Notes: generated from the letters alone by a model not told the origin. Shown: positions 35,602-49,869, numbered from the stretch's first letter. The stretch: 64,000 nucleotides of DNA from Talinum fruticosum (GCA_021018815.1 JAITYX010000003.1:14093501-14157500); one strand, 5' to 3'. Program-made: numbers and translations.

Positions 35602-36100
35602 GATGAGGAGGATGCAGAGGTCAGCACCAAAAAGAACATTGCGCCGAAAGCCTCGTAAACCGTGAGAAGAAGATCCGAGTTCCTCTAACTCGTAAGAGGA
35701 CCCCATGGCACTTATTGCTAGAGGCTTCAAGAGAATGATGAAGCGCAAGAGATGGGATAAGAAGCTAAACGAAGAGTTATATAAGAAAGACAAGAATGAT
35801 AGAAAAGGTAAATACTCTTCTCCCTCAAAGTTATCTTTAACTAAAAACTGTGGATGCTTTGAATGTGGTAGCAAGGAACACATAGTCAAGGACCTGTCCT
35901 AAGAGAAAAAGGGACAGAAGGAAGAAAAAGGCTATGATGGCCACATGGAGTGATGAGGACTCATCGAAGATGATGAGGACTTAGATGACTCAAAGTGTCT
36001 CGATGGCACTTTCCGACTCGTAGCGGAAGCAGAGTCAAACTCGATCAATTAGACAATGAGGAAGCTAATGCTCAAGAGGTCACTCGAAAAGATCAAAAGG
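35602..36100 (+). pseudogene. gag: gag C-terminal part, element 2
   Basis: MALIARGFKRMMKRKRWDKK at 35705, then the CCHC knuckle CFECGSKEHIVKD at about 35857-35895. A one-base insertion just before the last Cys changes the frame. A Lys-rich and Asp/Glu-rich region follows. The long C-terminal extension present in element 1 (about 11640-12090) is missing: the acidic region joins the protease almost directly. Confidence 0.8.
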
Positions 36101-37660
36101 ACATTGGTATCTTGACAATGGATGCTCACACCATATGTCAGGAGACTCGTGACTCTTTTCTCGAGTTAGAGGAGTACAAAGGTGGAAAAGTCACTTTTGG
36201 AGATAACAAGCAAAGGCAAGATAATTGGGATAGGCAAGATTGGAAAGGGAAGCAATCTGGTCAGCCCAGCTTACCTTGTCAAAGGATTAAAGTACAACTT
36301 GCTTAGCATCTCTCAATTGTGTGATAAAGGTGAAGAGGTAAGATTCACTCAAACCAATTGTTACATTTCGATGACACTACCAAGGAGATCAAAATCTCAG
36401 GTAAGAGATCAGGTAACACTTATATTATTCCTCTTTCGACACGAGTCGAATTTATCTTGTTTAAAAGCATCACTTCATGATGACTCATGGAAATGGCATC
36501 GTAGATTCAGCCATGTTAGCATGCATATTATTAAGAAATTGACATCTCATGGTTTAGTCGGACGATTGCCCAATTGTGCTTTCAAGAAAGACAAAGTTTG
36601 TGAAGCCTACACAAGAGGGAAACAACTCGGATCATCATTCAAATCCCTAAAGATAGTTTCCACATCCAAAGTGCTTAAACTGCTACATATGGACTTATGT
36701 GGTGAAATCCTCGTTAAAAGCCTCGCGAGTAAATCATATGTACTCCTTATTATTGATGATTACTCATGATTTACCCGGTGTGTTTTCTTAAGCACGAAAA
36801 TGAAGCATTCAAGGAGTTCAACAAGCTCTGCAGAAAAATCCAAGTTGAGGCTCGGACTCGGATCCGGAGATCCAAACCGACCATGGAAGGGAGTTCGACT
36901 ACTCGGAATTCTCGAGTTTTGCGATAAGAATGGTATCTCTCACAATTTCTCAAGCACCAAGAACTCCTCAACAAAATGGAGTAGTGGAGAGAAAGAACAG
37001 AACTCTTGAAGAAATAGCTAGGACAATGATGATTGAGCACAATCTACCCTACTATTTCTGGGCTGAGGCAGCCAACACGACCCAACTACATGTTGAACGG
37101 ACACCTCATCGGACCCATTCTCAAGAAAACACCTTATGAGCTCTACAAAGGGAGGAAGCCCAATATTTCCTATTTCAAACCTTTTGGATGTAAATGGTTT
37201 GTTCATAACAATGGTAAGGATCACTCGACCAAGTTTGATGCTCGGTCGGATGAAGGTATTTTTCCGGGTTATTCATCTCATAGTAAAGCTTATCGTATTT
37301 TCAATAAGAAAACTAATAAAGTGGAAGAAAGCATCCACGTTGTGTTTGATGAGATTGAACAGGAAAAACCCAGCGAATCATCATTCTCGGATCCGAAGCT
37401 CAGCAGAGAAGATGATGATAAAACTCGACCTATAAAGATTCAAACCCAACCAGCCCAGAATGAAGCGACTCGGAATAATATGACTCGTAACGAGACAACT
37501 CAAGAACCAGACTTAGAATGATGAAGGACAAACTGATGAACAAGTCCACTCGTAACAAACTTCCGAAGGTCAACCAATTCAACCTACAAATCTAGTGAAT
37601 CGGAGAACAGTAAAGCATTCAAGTATGCTTCTAGTCATCCACTAGAGAACATATTATCCG
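36101..37660 (+). pseudogene. pol: protease and integrase region, element 2
   Basis: The protease signature reads WYLDNGCSHHMSGD at about 36105: the catalytic DSG/DTG triplet is DNG here. Downstream are GKIIGIGKIGKGSNLVSPAY, KWHRRFSHVS at about 36495, LLHMDLCGEILVKSL at about 36680 and IIDDYS then a TGA stop (about 36766). TPQQNGVVERKNRTLEEIAR at about 36966-37020, PYELYKGRKPNISYF at 37130 and AYRIFNKKTNKVEESIHVVF at about 37290-37345 follow. The 37033-37521 frame is nearly intact. Several frame changes and a stop inactivate it. Confidence 0.85.
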
Positions 37661-37739
37661 ATATGAACAAGTGGGGTAAGAACTCATTCCTCTCTTCAGG
37701 ATCTATGTGCATTCACCGCATTCATTTCATTAACTCGAA

Positions 37740-38560
37740 CCCAAAAATGCACTAAAGGCCCTAAATGAACCTGAATGGGTAGAGGCCATGCAAGAAGAAC
37801 TCAATCAATTCGAAAGAAACCAAGTTTGGACTTTGACCAAACGACCTTCCGACCACCCAGTCGTAGGAACCAAATGGGTTTTCAAGAACAAACTGGATGA
37901 AGGTGGGTTGGTAGTCGAAATAAGGCTAGACTTGTGGCTCAAGGTTACAATCAGGAAGAAGGGATTGATTGTGGGGAAACCTTTGCACTGTTGCCGAATT
38001 GAAGCCATTAGAATCCTATTGGCATTTGCATCTAGCATGAATATCAAGTTATATCAAATGGATGTTAAGTGTGCTTTTCTCAATGGTTTTATCGAAGAGG
38101 AAGTCTATGTCGAGCAGCCCCATGGATTTGAAAACTCAGAATTTCCAAATCATGTTTTCAAACTTCAAAAAGCTCTTTATGGTATTAAATAAGCTCCCGG
38201 AGCTTGGTACGAAAGACTGAGCAATTTCTTGGTTTAAAATGATTTTAGAAGAGGTCGGATCGACAAAACTCTCTTTATAAAAGCCAAGGGAAAAGTCCTT
38301 ATCACTCGGATATATGTTGATGATATAATTTTTGGAGCTACTTATGAAATTCTCGTGTCGAGACTTTTCCGAGTTAATGAGACAGGAATTTCAAATGAGT
38401 ATGATGGGAGAACTCAATTTCTTCCTTGGTGTACAAATCAAGTAAGACAAAGATGGAATCGATGTCCATCAATCAAAGTACACCAAGGAGCTGCTGAAAA
38501 ATATAAACTCCAAGATGCAAAGCACACAGCTACACCTATGAGCGAGCAACGATAAAATTT
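37740..38560 (+). pseudogene. pol: reverse transcriptase region, element 2
   Basis: MQEELNQFERNQVWTLTKRP at 37788 and GTKWVFKNKLDEGG. Then, after a shift, QMDVKCAFLNGFIEEEVYVE at about 38060-38115 and LQKALYGIK then TAA (38190, where element 1 has LKQAPRAWYERL), so a CAA-to-TAA type change. YVDDII with FGAT is at about 38310-38340 in another frame. Decayed but clearly homologous to 13780-14600. Confidence 0.88.
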
Positions 38561-38599
38561 GACTCAGACGAGAAAGGTAAAGCAATAGATTAGAAACTC

Positions 38600-39257
38600 T
38601 ATCGAGGTATGATTGGATCTTTGCTATATCTTACTTCGAGTAGACCGGACATAATGTGTAGTGTCTGTCTATGTGCAAGATTTCAAGTTAATCCAAAAGA
38701 ATCACATCTCACTGCGGTGAAGAGAATATTTAGATATCTTGCGAGGACTCGGAATTTAGGTCCGTGGTAATCAAGAGACTCGTAACCGACTCTCACCTGG
38801 ATACTCGGATGCTGATTATGCTGGATACAAAGTTGATAGAAAGAGTACTTCAGGAGCTTGCCAATTTCTGGGTCAATCCTTAATATCTTGGCACTCAAAG
38901 AAGCAAAACTCGGTAGCTCTATCAACTGCCGAGGCTGAGTATATTGCAGCTGGAGCATGCTGCGCTCGGATCTTATGGATAAAACAACACTTGAGAGATC
39001 TTGGACTTTCTTTCAAATCAATTCCAATCAAGTGTAACAATTAGAGTGCAATTAGCATCACCAAAAATCCGAGTTCAGCATTTAAAGACAAAGCATATTG
39101 AGGTCGGTATCATTTCTTAAGAGACCATTCTGAGAAAGGTGATATTGAACCGAATTTCATTCCTAACAATCTTCAACTAGCTGATAACTTTATTAAGCCT
39201 CTTGGTGAGGATCAATTTTGTTTTATTAGGAATGAGCTTAGTATGATAAATGCATAA
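38600..39257 (+). pseudogene. pol: RNase H region, end of pol, element 2
   Basis: GMIGSLLYLTSSR-like text begins at about 38605. LTAVKRIFRYL, YSDADYAG-like (about 38805) and LSTAEAEYIAAGAC-like (about 38925) segments are readable in shifting frames. The end KPLGEDQFCFIRNELSM and a TAA at 39255-39257 correspond to the pol end of element 1. Confidence 0.82.
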
Positions 39258-39638
39258 TTATGTGCTTTCTATGTGAAAACTTCTTTGCATGATTATGTGT
39301 TATGTGTTCATTAGTAACCATCGGTTCAGTTGACTTAGTGATACTGAGTCGATAGTTATTATGTGCTTCCAGTTTCGAGTCACTCGAAATCGAGCGAGTC
39401 AAACTCGGACTTTGAAAAAATGGACATTAATCTTCCGAAATCATCTCTAGATAAGTGGAGAATTTTAGAATTTATTTTCAAAATCTTTTCTCTCTCTCTC
39501 GCACGCTGTAATCGGACAACTAGCCGTTGGGAGACAACCGCTGGAATTCTAACCGTTGAAGGAGAGAACCGTCACAGCGGTCCGAGGTGACCGATGAAAG
39601 AGCCGAGTCGAACGGATATCGAAGGACGATTATTTTCC

Positions 39639-39646
39639 TATAAATA
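39639..39646 (+). promoter_or_regulatory. candidate internal TATA box, element 2
   Basis: TATAAATA 256 bp before the extra-ORF ATG at 39895. Equivalent to 15686-15693 in element 1. Confidence 0.5.
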
Positions 39647-39894
39647 GTGACTATTCTCCGTCATTTCGTTACTTTACTTTTCACTTACTCTCTCACTCGA
39701 AATCAAAACCTCACGCACAAGCTCTCTGCGTCTACAGCGATTTCCGGTAATTTCAAGCTTCGTGAAGATCATCTCAAGTAAGCTCGGTTGCTCTCAACTC
39801 TTTCTTCTACTCTTTTATTTTCTTTCTTACTCTCTTCGAGTTCTTCTTTCCTTATCCTTCTCAAGCCTTCCTACTCTCTCTTTTTCCCTCAAAG

Positions 39895-41527
39895 ATGACA
39901 AAAAGAGGTTCTCACCCTAACTTTCTTGGCTCTTCTACAAAGAAGCCTCGCACAAAAAGCCAAGAAGGCCCTTCCACTTCTAAAACTATTGTCACCCGAA
40001 GCATCTTGTACTCGGATGATAAGTTCTTCCCAATCACCAAATTTTCATGGTTGCCTCACATCCAATCAAGCTGGGGTTTATAATTTTCTTTATTTCAGCG
40101 AGTTCATATACCCCGAACTCGTATCCGAGTTTTTTACTAATCTCACCAGCTTTGAAGGTGTTCTAACCTCCAGGGTTCAAAACATAACAGTTCGCATTAA
40201 CACTTCCCTTCTACATCGTCCTGTTCAAGGTCTCTTCTCTCTTCTTGAACAAGCAATCCAATTCCTTTCACCGAGGTCGCCGACGACTTCTTTGAAAAGT
40301 ATGCTAAAGAGTTCCCTGGGTCACGTAAAAATTTTTCTATGACTCAACTAAGGTCGAAACACGACGTCCGTGTTTCCTGCCGATGAGAACCTTCTTCTCT
40401 CAGCACACTAGCAAAGACAACCCCAACTCCAAACACCTCAAAGCTCTTTTTGACATTCTCGAGGGCTACGAAGTAGACCTCTTTCCATCCATAATTGAGC
40501 AAATGGCAGTTGTGCCAGCTCAACTCCAAAACAAGAAGAACACCCCTCTTCCTTTCGGTGCTCTTCTCACCCTTGTTTTCAAACAATTCAAAGTTCCTCT
40601 TCCCTCGGACCCAAACGCTGTTTCGAGGCTGCCGTTGTTGTCGGCAAAAAGGAACTTCAGGGGTATGGATATCGGGAGACCCAACTTGGTATCTAGGTAC
40701 ACAGACTTAGAGCTGAGGCCATCTTCTTCGCCTCGGACTCGGAAAGATGCCCCCTTCTCTTCCTGCCCCACCTGGTGGTGCTTCCACCTTAGGTGCTTCT
40801 AAGACTCTCTCTTCCATTTTGTCCTTCGCCTTCATGGACAAAATCAGCTCTGTGTCCCCGGAATTCAAGGACATACTCCGGTCATTCAAGATTGTCTTTC
40901 GGTCTATGACTATAAACCGAAAACCGCACAGTCTCAAATCCGAGAGCAGCGAGAACTCGCTCATTGAGATAAAGCCCCGGTGAAGGAGCAGAGGGAGCTG
41001 ATGGAGCTTCTCAGGAGAGACAGTCCAAGGCAGCTCGAGACTAAGGCGACTCGGACACATCCGAAGAGTCCTCGAGCCCGGCCAAGACCTCCTCAAATAG
41101 AGGAGAGGAGGAAGAAGAAGATCAAGAAGAAGTAGAAGCCGAGGAGCCTGCGGTTGAGGCAGCTCCTTCGGCCAAGGGGAGGCATAATAGGAAGAACAAG
41201 GAGCAACAACTGAGGGTCTCGAGTGCTCCTAAAGCTCAACCGGAAGTGATCAGCTCGATGGCAGCGATCGAGTGGGTCGAAGACTTTGCTGCACAAGGAC
41301 AATCAGCAGCGGGTCAGCTCGAGCAGTCCCCTCCAGCTGACGAGATACAAGAGGATGAACCTCTGGATCCCCTCGTTACGGGTCAGCCACTCGAACCGGG
41401 CCTTTGCCGGAGATCCCCGTCCTCCCTCCGCCACGCTCAAGCACATCGTCAATATCCTATCGCGTCGGCTCTCCACTCGCCCTTCCTCTTCAACTCGGAC
41501 AAACCCATCCCCTCCTTAATCTCTTAG
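39895..41527 (+). pseudogene. extra ORF after pol (env-position / aORF), element 2
   Basis: Begins MTKRGSHPNF, then KKPRTKS, SILYSDDKFFPITKFSWLP, and, in other frames, FSEFIYPELVSEFFTN, TSFEGVLTSRVQNITVRINT, FFEKYAKEFPG-like, SKHLKALFDILEGYEVDLFP, LPFGALLTLVFKQFKVPLPS. A Glu/Lys-rich and Pro/Ser-rich C-terminus ends at TAG 41525-41527. Block order is the same as in element 1. Function unknown; possibly a plant transposon-encoded protein of the FYANL/PELV type. At least four breaks are present. Confidence 0.7.
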
Positions 41528-41957
41528 TCTTTTATTTACAATGTTTTATTTTTTTGTTTTGTCCGGACATCGTGTACTTCTTTCGTTGTATTCTTCCCAT
41601 TTTTTTGTTTTTGCTGAAAGGCAAGGGGGAGAATAGATAGAAAATTAGATGTCTTATTTAGGGGAGTCTCTCTCAACCTTTGTAAATTTTTTTGTGAAGA
41701 CAATGAAAGTGCATTTCGTTCCAATGTTTCGAGTTCATTGCTTAAATTCAAGTATTTATGAGTTCCCATCCAATATGATTTCGTGCTCAGCATTGTCATT
41801 CAAATCAATGCATTTCATTAATAACTTCTATGTATCTCGGACTCATGTCTTCTCTTGCTCTGTGATCTATGAAATATCAAGTCTCTTTTCCGAGCAAGTT
41901 TACAAAATCAAACTTATATCACTAACAAAGTTTCTGTCTAAGTATGGAATGTCTTTC

Positions 41958-41973
41958 ATCAAAAAGGGGAGAT
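41958..41973 (+). other. polypurine tract of element 2
   Basis: atcaaaaaggggagat directly before the LTR TG, one A longer than in element 1. Confidence 0.8.
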
Positions 41974-43552
41974 TGAAGACTCGGAATTTACACCTCACTT
42001 TTCCGAGGAATCGGGTATAAGATTTTCTCACCTATAAAGTTTTGATTCCAAATCATTCCTTGTGCCTTAGAAACTTTTCTGAGTGATATAGTATTTTCTC
42101 TAAGTGTTACGTAAATTATTTCATGTATTTATGCATGACTCGTGTGACTCGGAAAGCATTTCGCACTCACCTTGTTTCACTCAATTCCGAGTCACTCATC
42201 ACTTAGAATTATCGTATGCTCCAACGCTAGTATTCGTATAACCGTACTCAAGACTCGACTTCATATTACAAATCTTATTCTCGTAAGAGTCAACGCTTCT
42301 AGTTTGAATCATGTTAAGTCTAGATCAAGTTTATTCCCTCTTATATTCGTTATTTAACTTGATTCTCTTTTAGACTAACTCAGATGGAATTTTGAGTATT
42401 ATAAATATTAGACTCGGAAAATTCTATTCTTTTTCCGACCCGGATAAGTAGTCACTTAATTATCTTAATTACATTATTATCTATGTCTAATCTTGGACCA
42501 AAGTATTTTATACTTTGAGAACCAAATTGATCTACTTTTGTAGGTGATTCAAACGAGGCTATCCTAATTTTGAATTACAAAACTAACCGGCTTCAAAACG
42601 TCAAATCACCAAGCAGACAAGGCTTTTTCCATTTCCGACCTAGCCCCGGACAATCGTATCGGGGTTGTCTGTTTCCAAAACTATAAATCTACAACACCAA
42701 GCTCAACGGTGGTTTCCACCTTATTTTTCAAGACACCGCCAAGTGGTTTTAGGCTCTTCCAAGGGAGTCAAGAGCCGTTGTCTAACGTTCATATTTCAAC
42801 GGATATTTTCCGAGTGACTCGGAAAATCCTTCATAACGGTCATAAAGGAACTTCCAGTTAGAAGATAGACACAACGGTTAAGCCGCTTGGTCATCTATAA
42901 ATAGAAGCCAACTCTCAAGACTTGGAGATTGTTGAACCAATTGTAAAAATACATACTTGATCAAAAGTCATTGTATTCATTCTCAATCTTCTACTTACAA
43001 CTCCAATTCCGTATTTCATTATATTCCGAGTTGTAAGGTCTTGTACTCAATTACAAACTCCCTTCTTACTCTCTAAGTAAGGTCCCTTGACCGAGGTATA
43101 AAGGTTAACTCAGCTCGGTTGTCCCTAGCTGTAAGGGTTATCTCAGTTAGGAATTACTAAATCGGATAAGGGAATTTCGAGTATAGGAAAAACTTGTAAG
43201 GAGTTGTCTAAGGGAGCAGTTTGGGGTTGAGTCGATCTATTATATTTTGTGGATTCAAAATAGTGGATTTGACTTCGTGCTTGGATTAGCACGGTCCGTG
43301 GTTTTTGCCCGGGAGGGTTTCCACGTACTCTCAATGTTACCAATTTTCCGAGTACATTCTAGACTCGGATCTGTTTACTTGTTCAACATGTTCGCTTCTA
43401 TATTATTTACCGATTTCTAAGTCGGTGTTTCCTGAGTTCATCCGTGACTCCAACTCTACTCGGACGACTTTATTCTTTATTCGAAGCAACTTTCATCATC
43501 ACCCTATTCACCCCCTCTAGGGTGACCTAATCTCTCCAAGAGCTAACTTTCA
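41974..43552 (+). repeat. 3' LTR of Sirevirus-like element 2
   Basis: TGAAGACTCGGAATTTACAC to AACTTTCA, 1579 bp, with a TATA box at 42896-42903. It shares blocks with the LTRs of element 1 throughout but is clearly more diverged. Confidence 0.9.
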
Positions 43553-43685
43553 ATCAACCCAAGAACAACTTGAACAAGCAAAGAAAAGCTGGTCGAAAGT
43601 CGAGCAAAAGACCATGGAAGAAGCAATGAAACTCATTCAAAACCTCCAATCACAAGTTGACAGGATGTCCGGTGGTTCTAAGTAA
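43553..43685 (+). pseudogene. CACTA transposase-associated gene, last exon
   Basis: Reads STQEQLEQAKKSWSKVEQKT, then MEEAMKLIQNLQSQVDRMSG, ending GSK and TAA at 43683-43685. This Gln/Lys/Glu-rich helical tail is typical of the C-terminus of plant En/Spm transposase-associated proteins. It continues the gene that begins at 34570. The retroelement sits between the two parts. Confidence 0.65.
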
Positions 43686-43944
43686 TTTCTTAGCATGGTT
43701 TGTTTGTTGAACTTTGAATTGATTTGTTGGATAAAATTATTATATAACTTAATTGCGAATGTTCGTTGTTTTTATGAATACTTGGTGGTTTGTGGATGAT
43801 TGTGCAAAGAATGAATCACAATGTATTTGTGTATTCATGGATTATTGTGTATAGAAGAAGTCGAAGTTTATGTAAATGTTTTGTAGGAAATATATGTAAA
43901 AACGGAATAGCAAATGTAAAAGAAGCTTTGGCAAAACAAGTGAA

Positions 43945-44316
43945 AATTTAGTGTTGGATTTTAGCATCCGACAAAAATTCGACGCTATTTGAGTCGAAAA
44001 ATCGGACGCTAACCTAAAAAATCGGACACTAGAATGGATATGTCGCTGAAAAAGGGAACAAAATTAGCGTCGGATCCGTCCGACGCTAATAGCGTCCGAT
44101 TTAGTCCGACGCTAATTAGCGTCCGATCGAATCCGACGCTAAATCCGATGCTAATTCGCGTCGGATGATGAATCGGACGCTAAATTTTTAGCGTCGAGGT
44201 CTTCTGCGTCAAATTTTAATCCTACTCTAATTCGACCCTAAATGCGATTAGCGTCGGATTTTGTTGATTTGGCGTCCGATTTCGTCCGACACTAATTTAT
44301 CTGTTTTACTATAGTG
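43945..44316. repeat. CACTA-1 right subterminal repeats and terminus
   Basis: A dense set of gcgtcggat, gcgtccgat and their complements (for example attagcgtcggatccgtccg at about 44063) up to the terminal TATAGTG. Tight inverted pairs there could fold into hairpins. Confidence 0.88.
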
Positions 44317-46982
44317 AAATAGCTAGCAAATAAACGATTCAAGTCCAACTATGGACAACCGAATCCAAATCACTTCCTAGTTAACTAATCAATTCACTCA
44401 AAATCGGAAAACTTACAAGTACCCTTGAAATCAACTCATATGCGTAGAAAAACAAGACCTAGAAAAGAAAAAAGAGATTGAAAATTGCCAGCGAGCAAGT
44501 GATTAAGAGACGAATCACATTTGTAAAATTTGTGTCGAAACCCTAGCTACCGATTGGGGATGAACCATGCAACTATTGTCTTCGAGCAAGTCAACTAGAG
44601 CGAAGCGGAAGAAGGTGGCGATGGCGGGGTAGGAAGAGAGAGGGAGACTGGGGAAGGGAGACAGAGACAGAGACAGATTGCACGATGGTGTTTTCTCGGT
44701 GAAGGAAAGAGCCGGACGAGGAGAGAGCACGTAAAAATCCGAGCAAGAGCACAGAGAAATTAGCACTACTAGAGAGTGAACAAGGAGAATGAAAGAGGAG
44801 AGACAAAGCTTGACCCATGGCGCCGTGAGGAGAGAGAAAGAAGAGAGAGAGAGAGAGCCCCGGTTGCTGTCGTGAGAAGCAAAGTGAAAGAGGAGAGAGA
44901 ATGGGGAGCTAGGGGGTCGGGTTTTGATTGCAATCAGTCAAAAATTGATTACATAGAATGAGATAATTGGGATTATTTAGGAGAGGCTCATGTTATTCCA
45001 TTTACAACTTTCTATGTTATTGCGATTGTAAGGTAATTTTGATTACACAAGCTTTGTTCCAACCAAACGTGGCAATGTAATGAGTTATGTTATTTGAATT
45101 GCATTACAACTCGAATACCTCCAACTTTGATGGTAGGATTGAGGGTAATATCAATGAAGGCTAATCTTATGCTTGTTTAGTACTCGAAGGATTGAGTCAA
45201 ATGTATAAGCCTCGTAATCTGTTATACTCGAAAAGAGGGAAATTAGTTATTTGTCCGTTGTCTTTCTAAGGGTTTTGGTTCTTTGTATTGCAGTCCTGTT
45301 TTTTTTAAGAAGAAAATAAAAATTGTCACTAAATTTATATGCTTTAAGTTAATTTCATGCTTTAATGATATTATATTGCTTCCTTTTGGATCATGTTGTC
45401 TTTCCCGTTTTTACCCTTATAATTTATCTTCTTTCATGAAAACTCCATTTCCAGCTCTCCTATTCTCCCATATTAGGGTTTCAATTCAAAAACCATTTTC
45501 ATAGTTTAAGTTTTGTTCAAGTATAGGTTAAATTGGTAGTAGTTTAAGTTAGATTAGTTAGAATAAGCGGACAAGAAGAACATGGTAGTTTATATGAGAA
45601 GGACGTCAAAGTGGTGAAGAAAGCTTTTAGTTACGATTGATTAAGGACATGGTATATTGAAGTTATTTTAAAGGAGAGATATGATCTATAAGAATGTCTA
45701 ACTGTTTGTGTATTAATTTATTGTATAATGTGAGGATCTTTATATTGACATTCGTATTTCAACTTGCAAACCTTGAGGACCTTCAAATGAAAGGACTTCT
45801 TAAATATACTACAAAGTTCATACCAAAGCCTCTATGTGGTTAATTTAAACTTTTAGTTAAATTCAACATTCTTTTGTAGTTACGAATTAAAACTATTTGG
45901 ACTCTTATTCCCTTGATTAAAATTTTCACTTGCTTTGAATGGTGAAGCTTATGAGTTATGGCTTATGAGAATATTATACTAGTTCAATGCTGCACTGGAT
46001 TATGTAATTTGTACGATTTGTGTTACTTAATTAGCTATTGATGGGAATTTTTTGTTTCCTTTGGACGGTGGGATTTATGAGCCAACTAATAATATGGAGT
46101 TTTGTGTCACTTTTTGTCAGAAAATATGTGTTAGTTTGTGTGAGATCGAAGAAAGAATGTACATTGACATTCGCATTCCTTCTTTAATGTTGCATGTGCT
46201 TATCGTTTGTCTTTATCGAATGCTATATTTGCTTTTAGATTTTTTTTTCCCTCTTTTCGGGAAACAAAATTAAATCATGTGTAGAGTGTAAACTTTCTGT
46301 CTGAGCCTCAGTTTTAACTTTCGCAAGTGTGATTTAGTGGTTTCACTACTGCACATTGATCAAACATTTGAAGACCTGATTTTGATAGTCAAGAGATAAA
46401 ACGATAGAGTTTATTTTATTACTTACAAAATTATGCTTTAATTACGATATTACACCTTCTCGAATAAACACAACATATTTCACTATAGAAAAATTTTCTT
46501 GGAAGTGTTCGATAGTTTGGCGGCATGTAGGGACCTACATCTATTATGTCATACTGGAATCATATCATTAAATTTAAAATCTACAATTTTTTTTATCGTA
46601 AAGTAGATATCTTGTTAATATTTATTTTTGATAACAGTTGTATATTACTACAACCACTGAAAAACTAAACAAAAATCAGCAAGAAGATTGTTTGAAACAA
46701 ACTAAAATATTGAAATATAATCCGAGCCACATGATAAAAAGTAGCTGGTAGAAAAACATTTAGGTATTTTTTTGTCTTATTCACCTTAGGATAACAACTG
46801 ACGAGTAGGATAACCAAACACGGAATAACGTAACAGCTTATGAGCTCAGCACATAGGAAAAAAAACATTTAAGTTTGAGTACAAGATTAATGATAATACG
46901 AGCACTTATTATCTCAATAAGTTAACTAGATCGAAGATAGAATTAATAGCATCCCATACATGACAAACATTCCATATTATTG
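44317..46982. other. spacer between CACTA-1 and the peroxidase gene
   Basis: 44530-44900 is purine-rich on the plus strand (leader-like on the minus, including ctagggtttcgac). A 75-codon minus-strand frame from ATG 44818 is Ser/Leu-rich and unconvincing. 44990-45120 holds gtttggttgg/aatgtaatg sequence resembling a small DNA-transposon remnant. Beyond this no gene was recognised. Confidence 0.4.
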
Positions 46983-49138
<2,156 letters not shown>

Positions 49139-49232
49139 TTTCTCTAAGCACCAAAACACTAATCAAGTAGCGATACGGTAGCTAATACAATAAGTCAATA
49201 TTGGTTAGAATTTTGCTATGCTATTGGCCCTC

Positions 49233-49240
49233 CTTTTATA
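49233..49240 (-). promoter_or_regulatory. peroxidase TATA box
   Basis: The minus strand reads TATAAAAG (within gctataaaaggagggccaat) about 95 bp before the ATG, with a CCAAT-like string beside it. Confidence 0.65.
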
Positions 49241-49866
49241 GCAACCTCGATGACATATTGGCTAAGTATGACTCCATTAAATTAATGGGAGCTTTTAATA
49301 GGATGATTAATTTGCGGTTCTATTCACATGCTTGATCTAAAATTTTGTTTCCTTTAGATGATGGGATTCAGGACATCCATCATGCCACTAATGAGAGAAT
49401 TAATGCAGGTTTGCATTACGTTTATTCGGGTTAAAAACAATGCGAAATCTAGACGGAATACATCGATGACTTAATAATACGGCAGTACATTTCTTATTGA
49501 TTAGAAACAACATACAAAGAATTATATACTAAGGCACTAGAAGAGAATAAGAAGAAAAATTTCACTATGGATGTGTCCGATTGGACGTAAAATCATTTTC
49601 TTGAAAAAAGTTTCCAATTTTCATGTGTTTGGTACTAGAAATTTCGGAAAACAATTTTCAGGGAAAATGGATTTTCTCCCTAAAAGAGGAAAATATTTTT
49701 CCTCGTGAGCGAGAGGGAAGTTACATCTTCCCTTCCTCCCTCAAAGCCACACTCACCTCTCTCTCTCTCTCTCTCTCAGTCTCCATCACTGCTCCTCGCT
49801 CCGGACACCATCCTCTTAGCTCAAGACTCCGTCCTTGCTTGACTCTCTCCAGTCTCCATCCCTACT

Positions 49867-49869
<3 letters not shown>

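Larger units (their letters stand above)
35600..43552 (+). mobile_element. Sirevirus-like element 2, 5'-truncated, inside CACTA-1
   Basis: Homologous to element 1 from the gag zinc-knuckle region onward, through pol, the extra ORF and a 1579-bp 3' LTR. It lacks the 5' LTR, primer-binding site and most of gag. The left join falls at about 35600 in an intron of the CACTA gene and the right end (CA at 43552) is directly followed by the remaining CACTA coding sequence. It is more diverged from element 1 than the two LTRs of element 1 are from each other, so it is a separate insertion. Confidence 0.9.
32094..44316 (+). mobile_element. CACTA (En/Spm) transposon 1
   Basis: Begins CACTACAAAAAAACTCGC and ends TTTTACTATAGTG, an inverted CACTA end, flanked on both sides by the 3-bp duplication AAA (32091-32093 and 44317-44319). 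Both ends carry dense subterminal copies of gcgtcggat/atccgacgc and gcgtccgat/atcggacgc, the usual binding-site arrays of CACTA transposases. Inside is a decayed gene of the plant En/Spm transposase-associated family (PF03004-like), split by a truncated Sirevirus-like element. No TNP2-type catalytic transposase was recognised, so it is probably non-autonomous. Confidence 0.9.

Noticed and set aside
44591..44818. 75-codon minus-strand ATG frame near the CACTA-1 right flank
   Set aside because: Ser/Leu low-complexity from a pyrimidine-rich leader-like stretch. No homology recognised.
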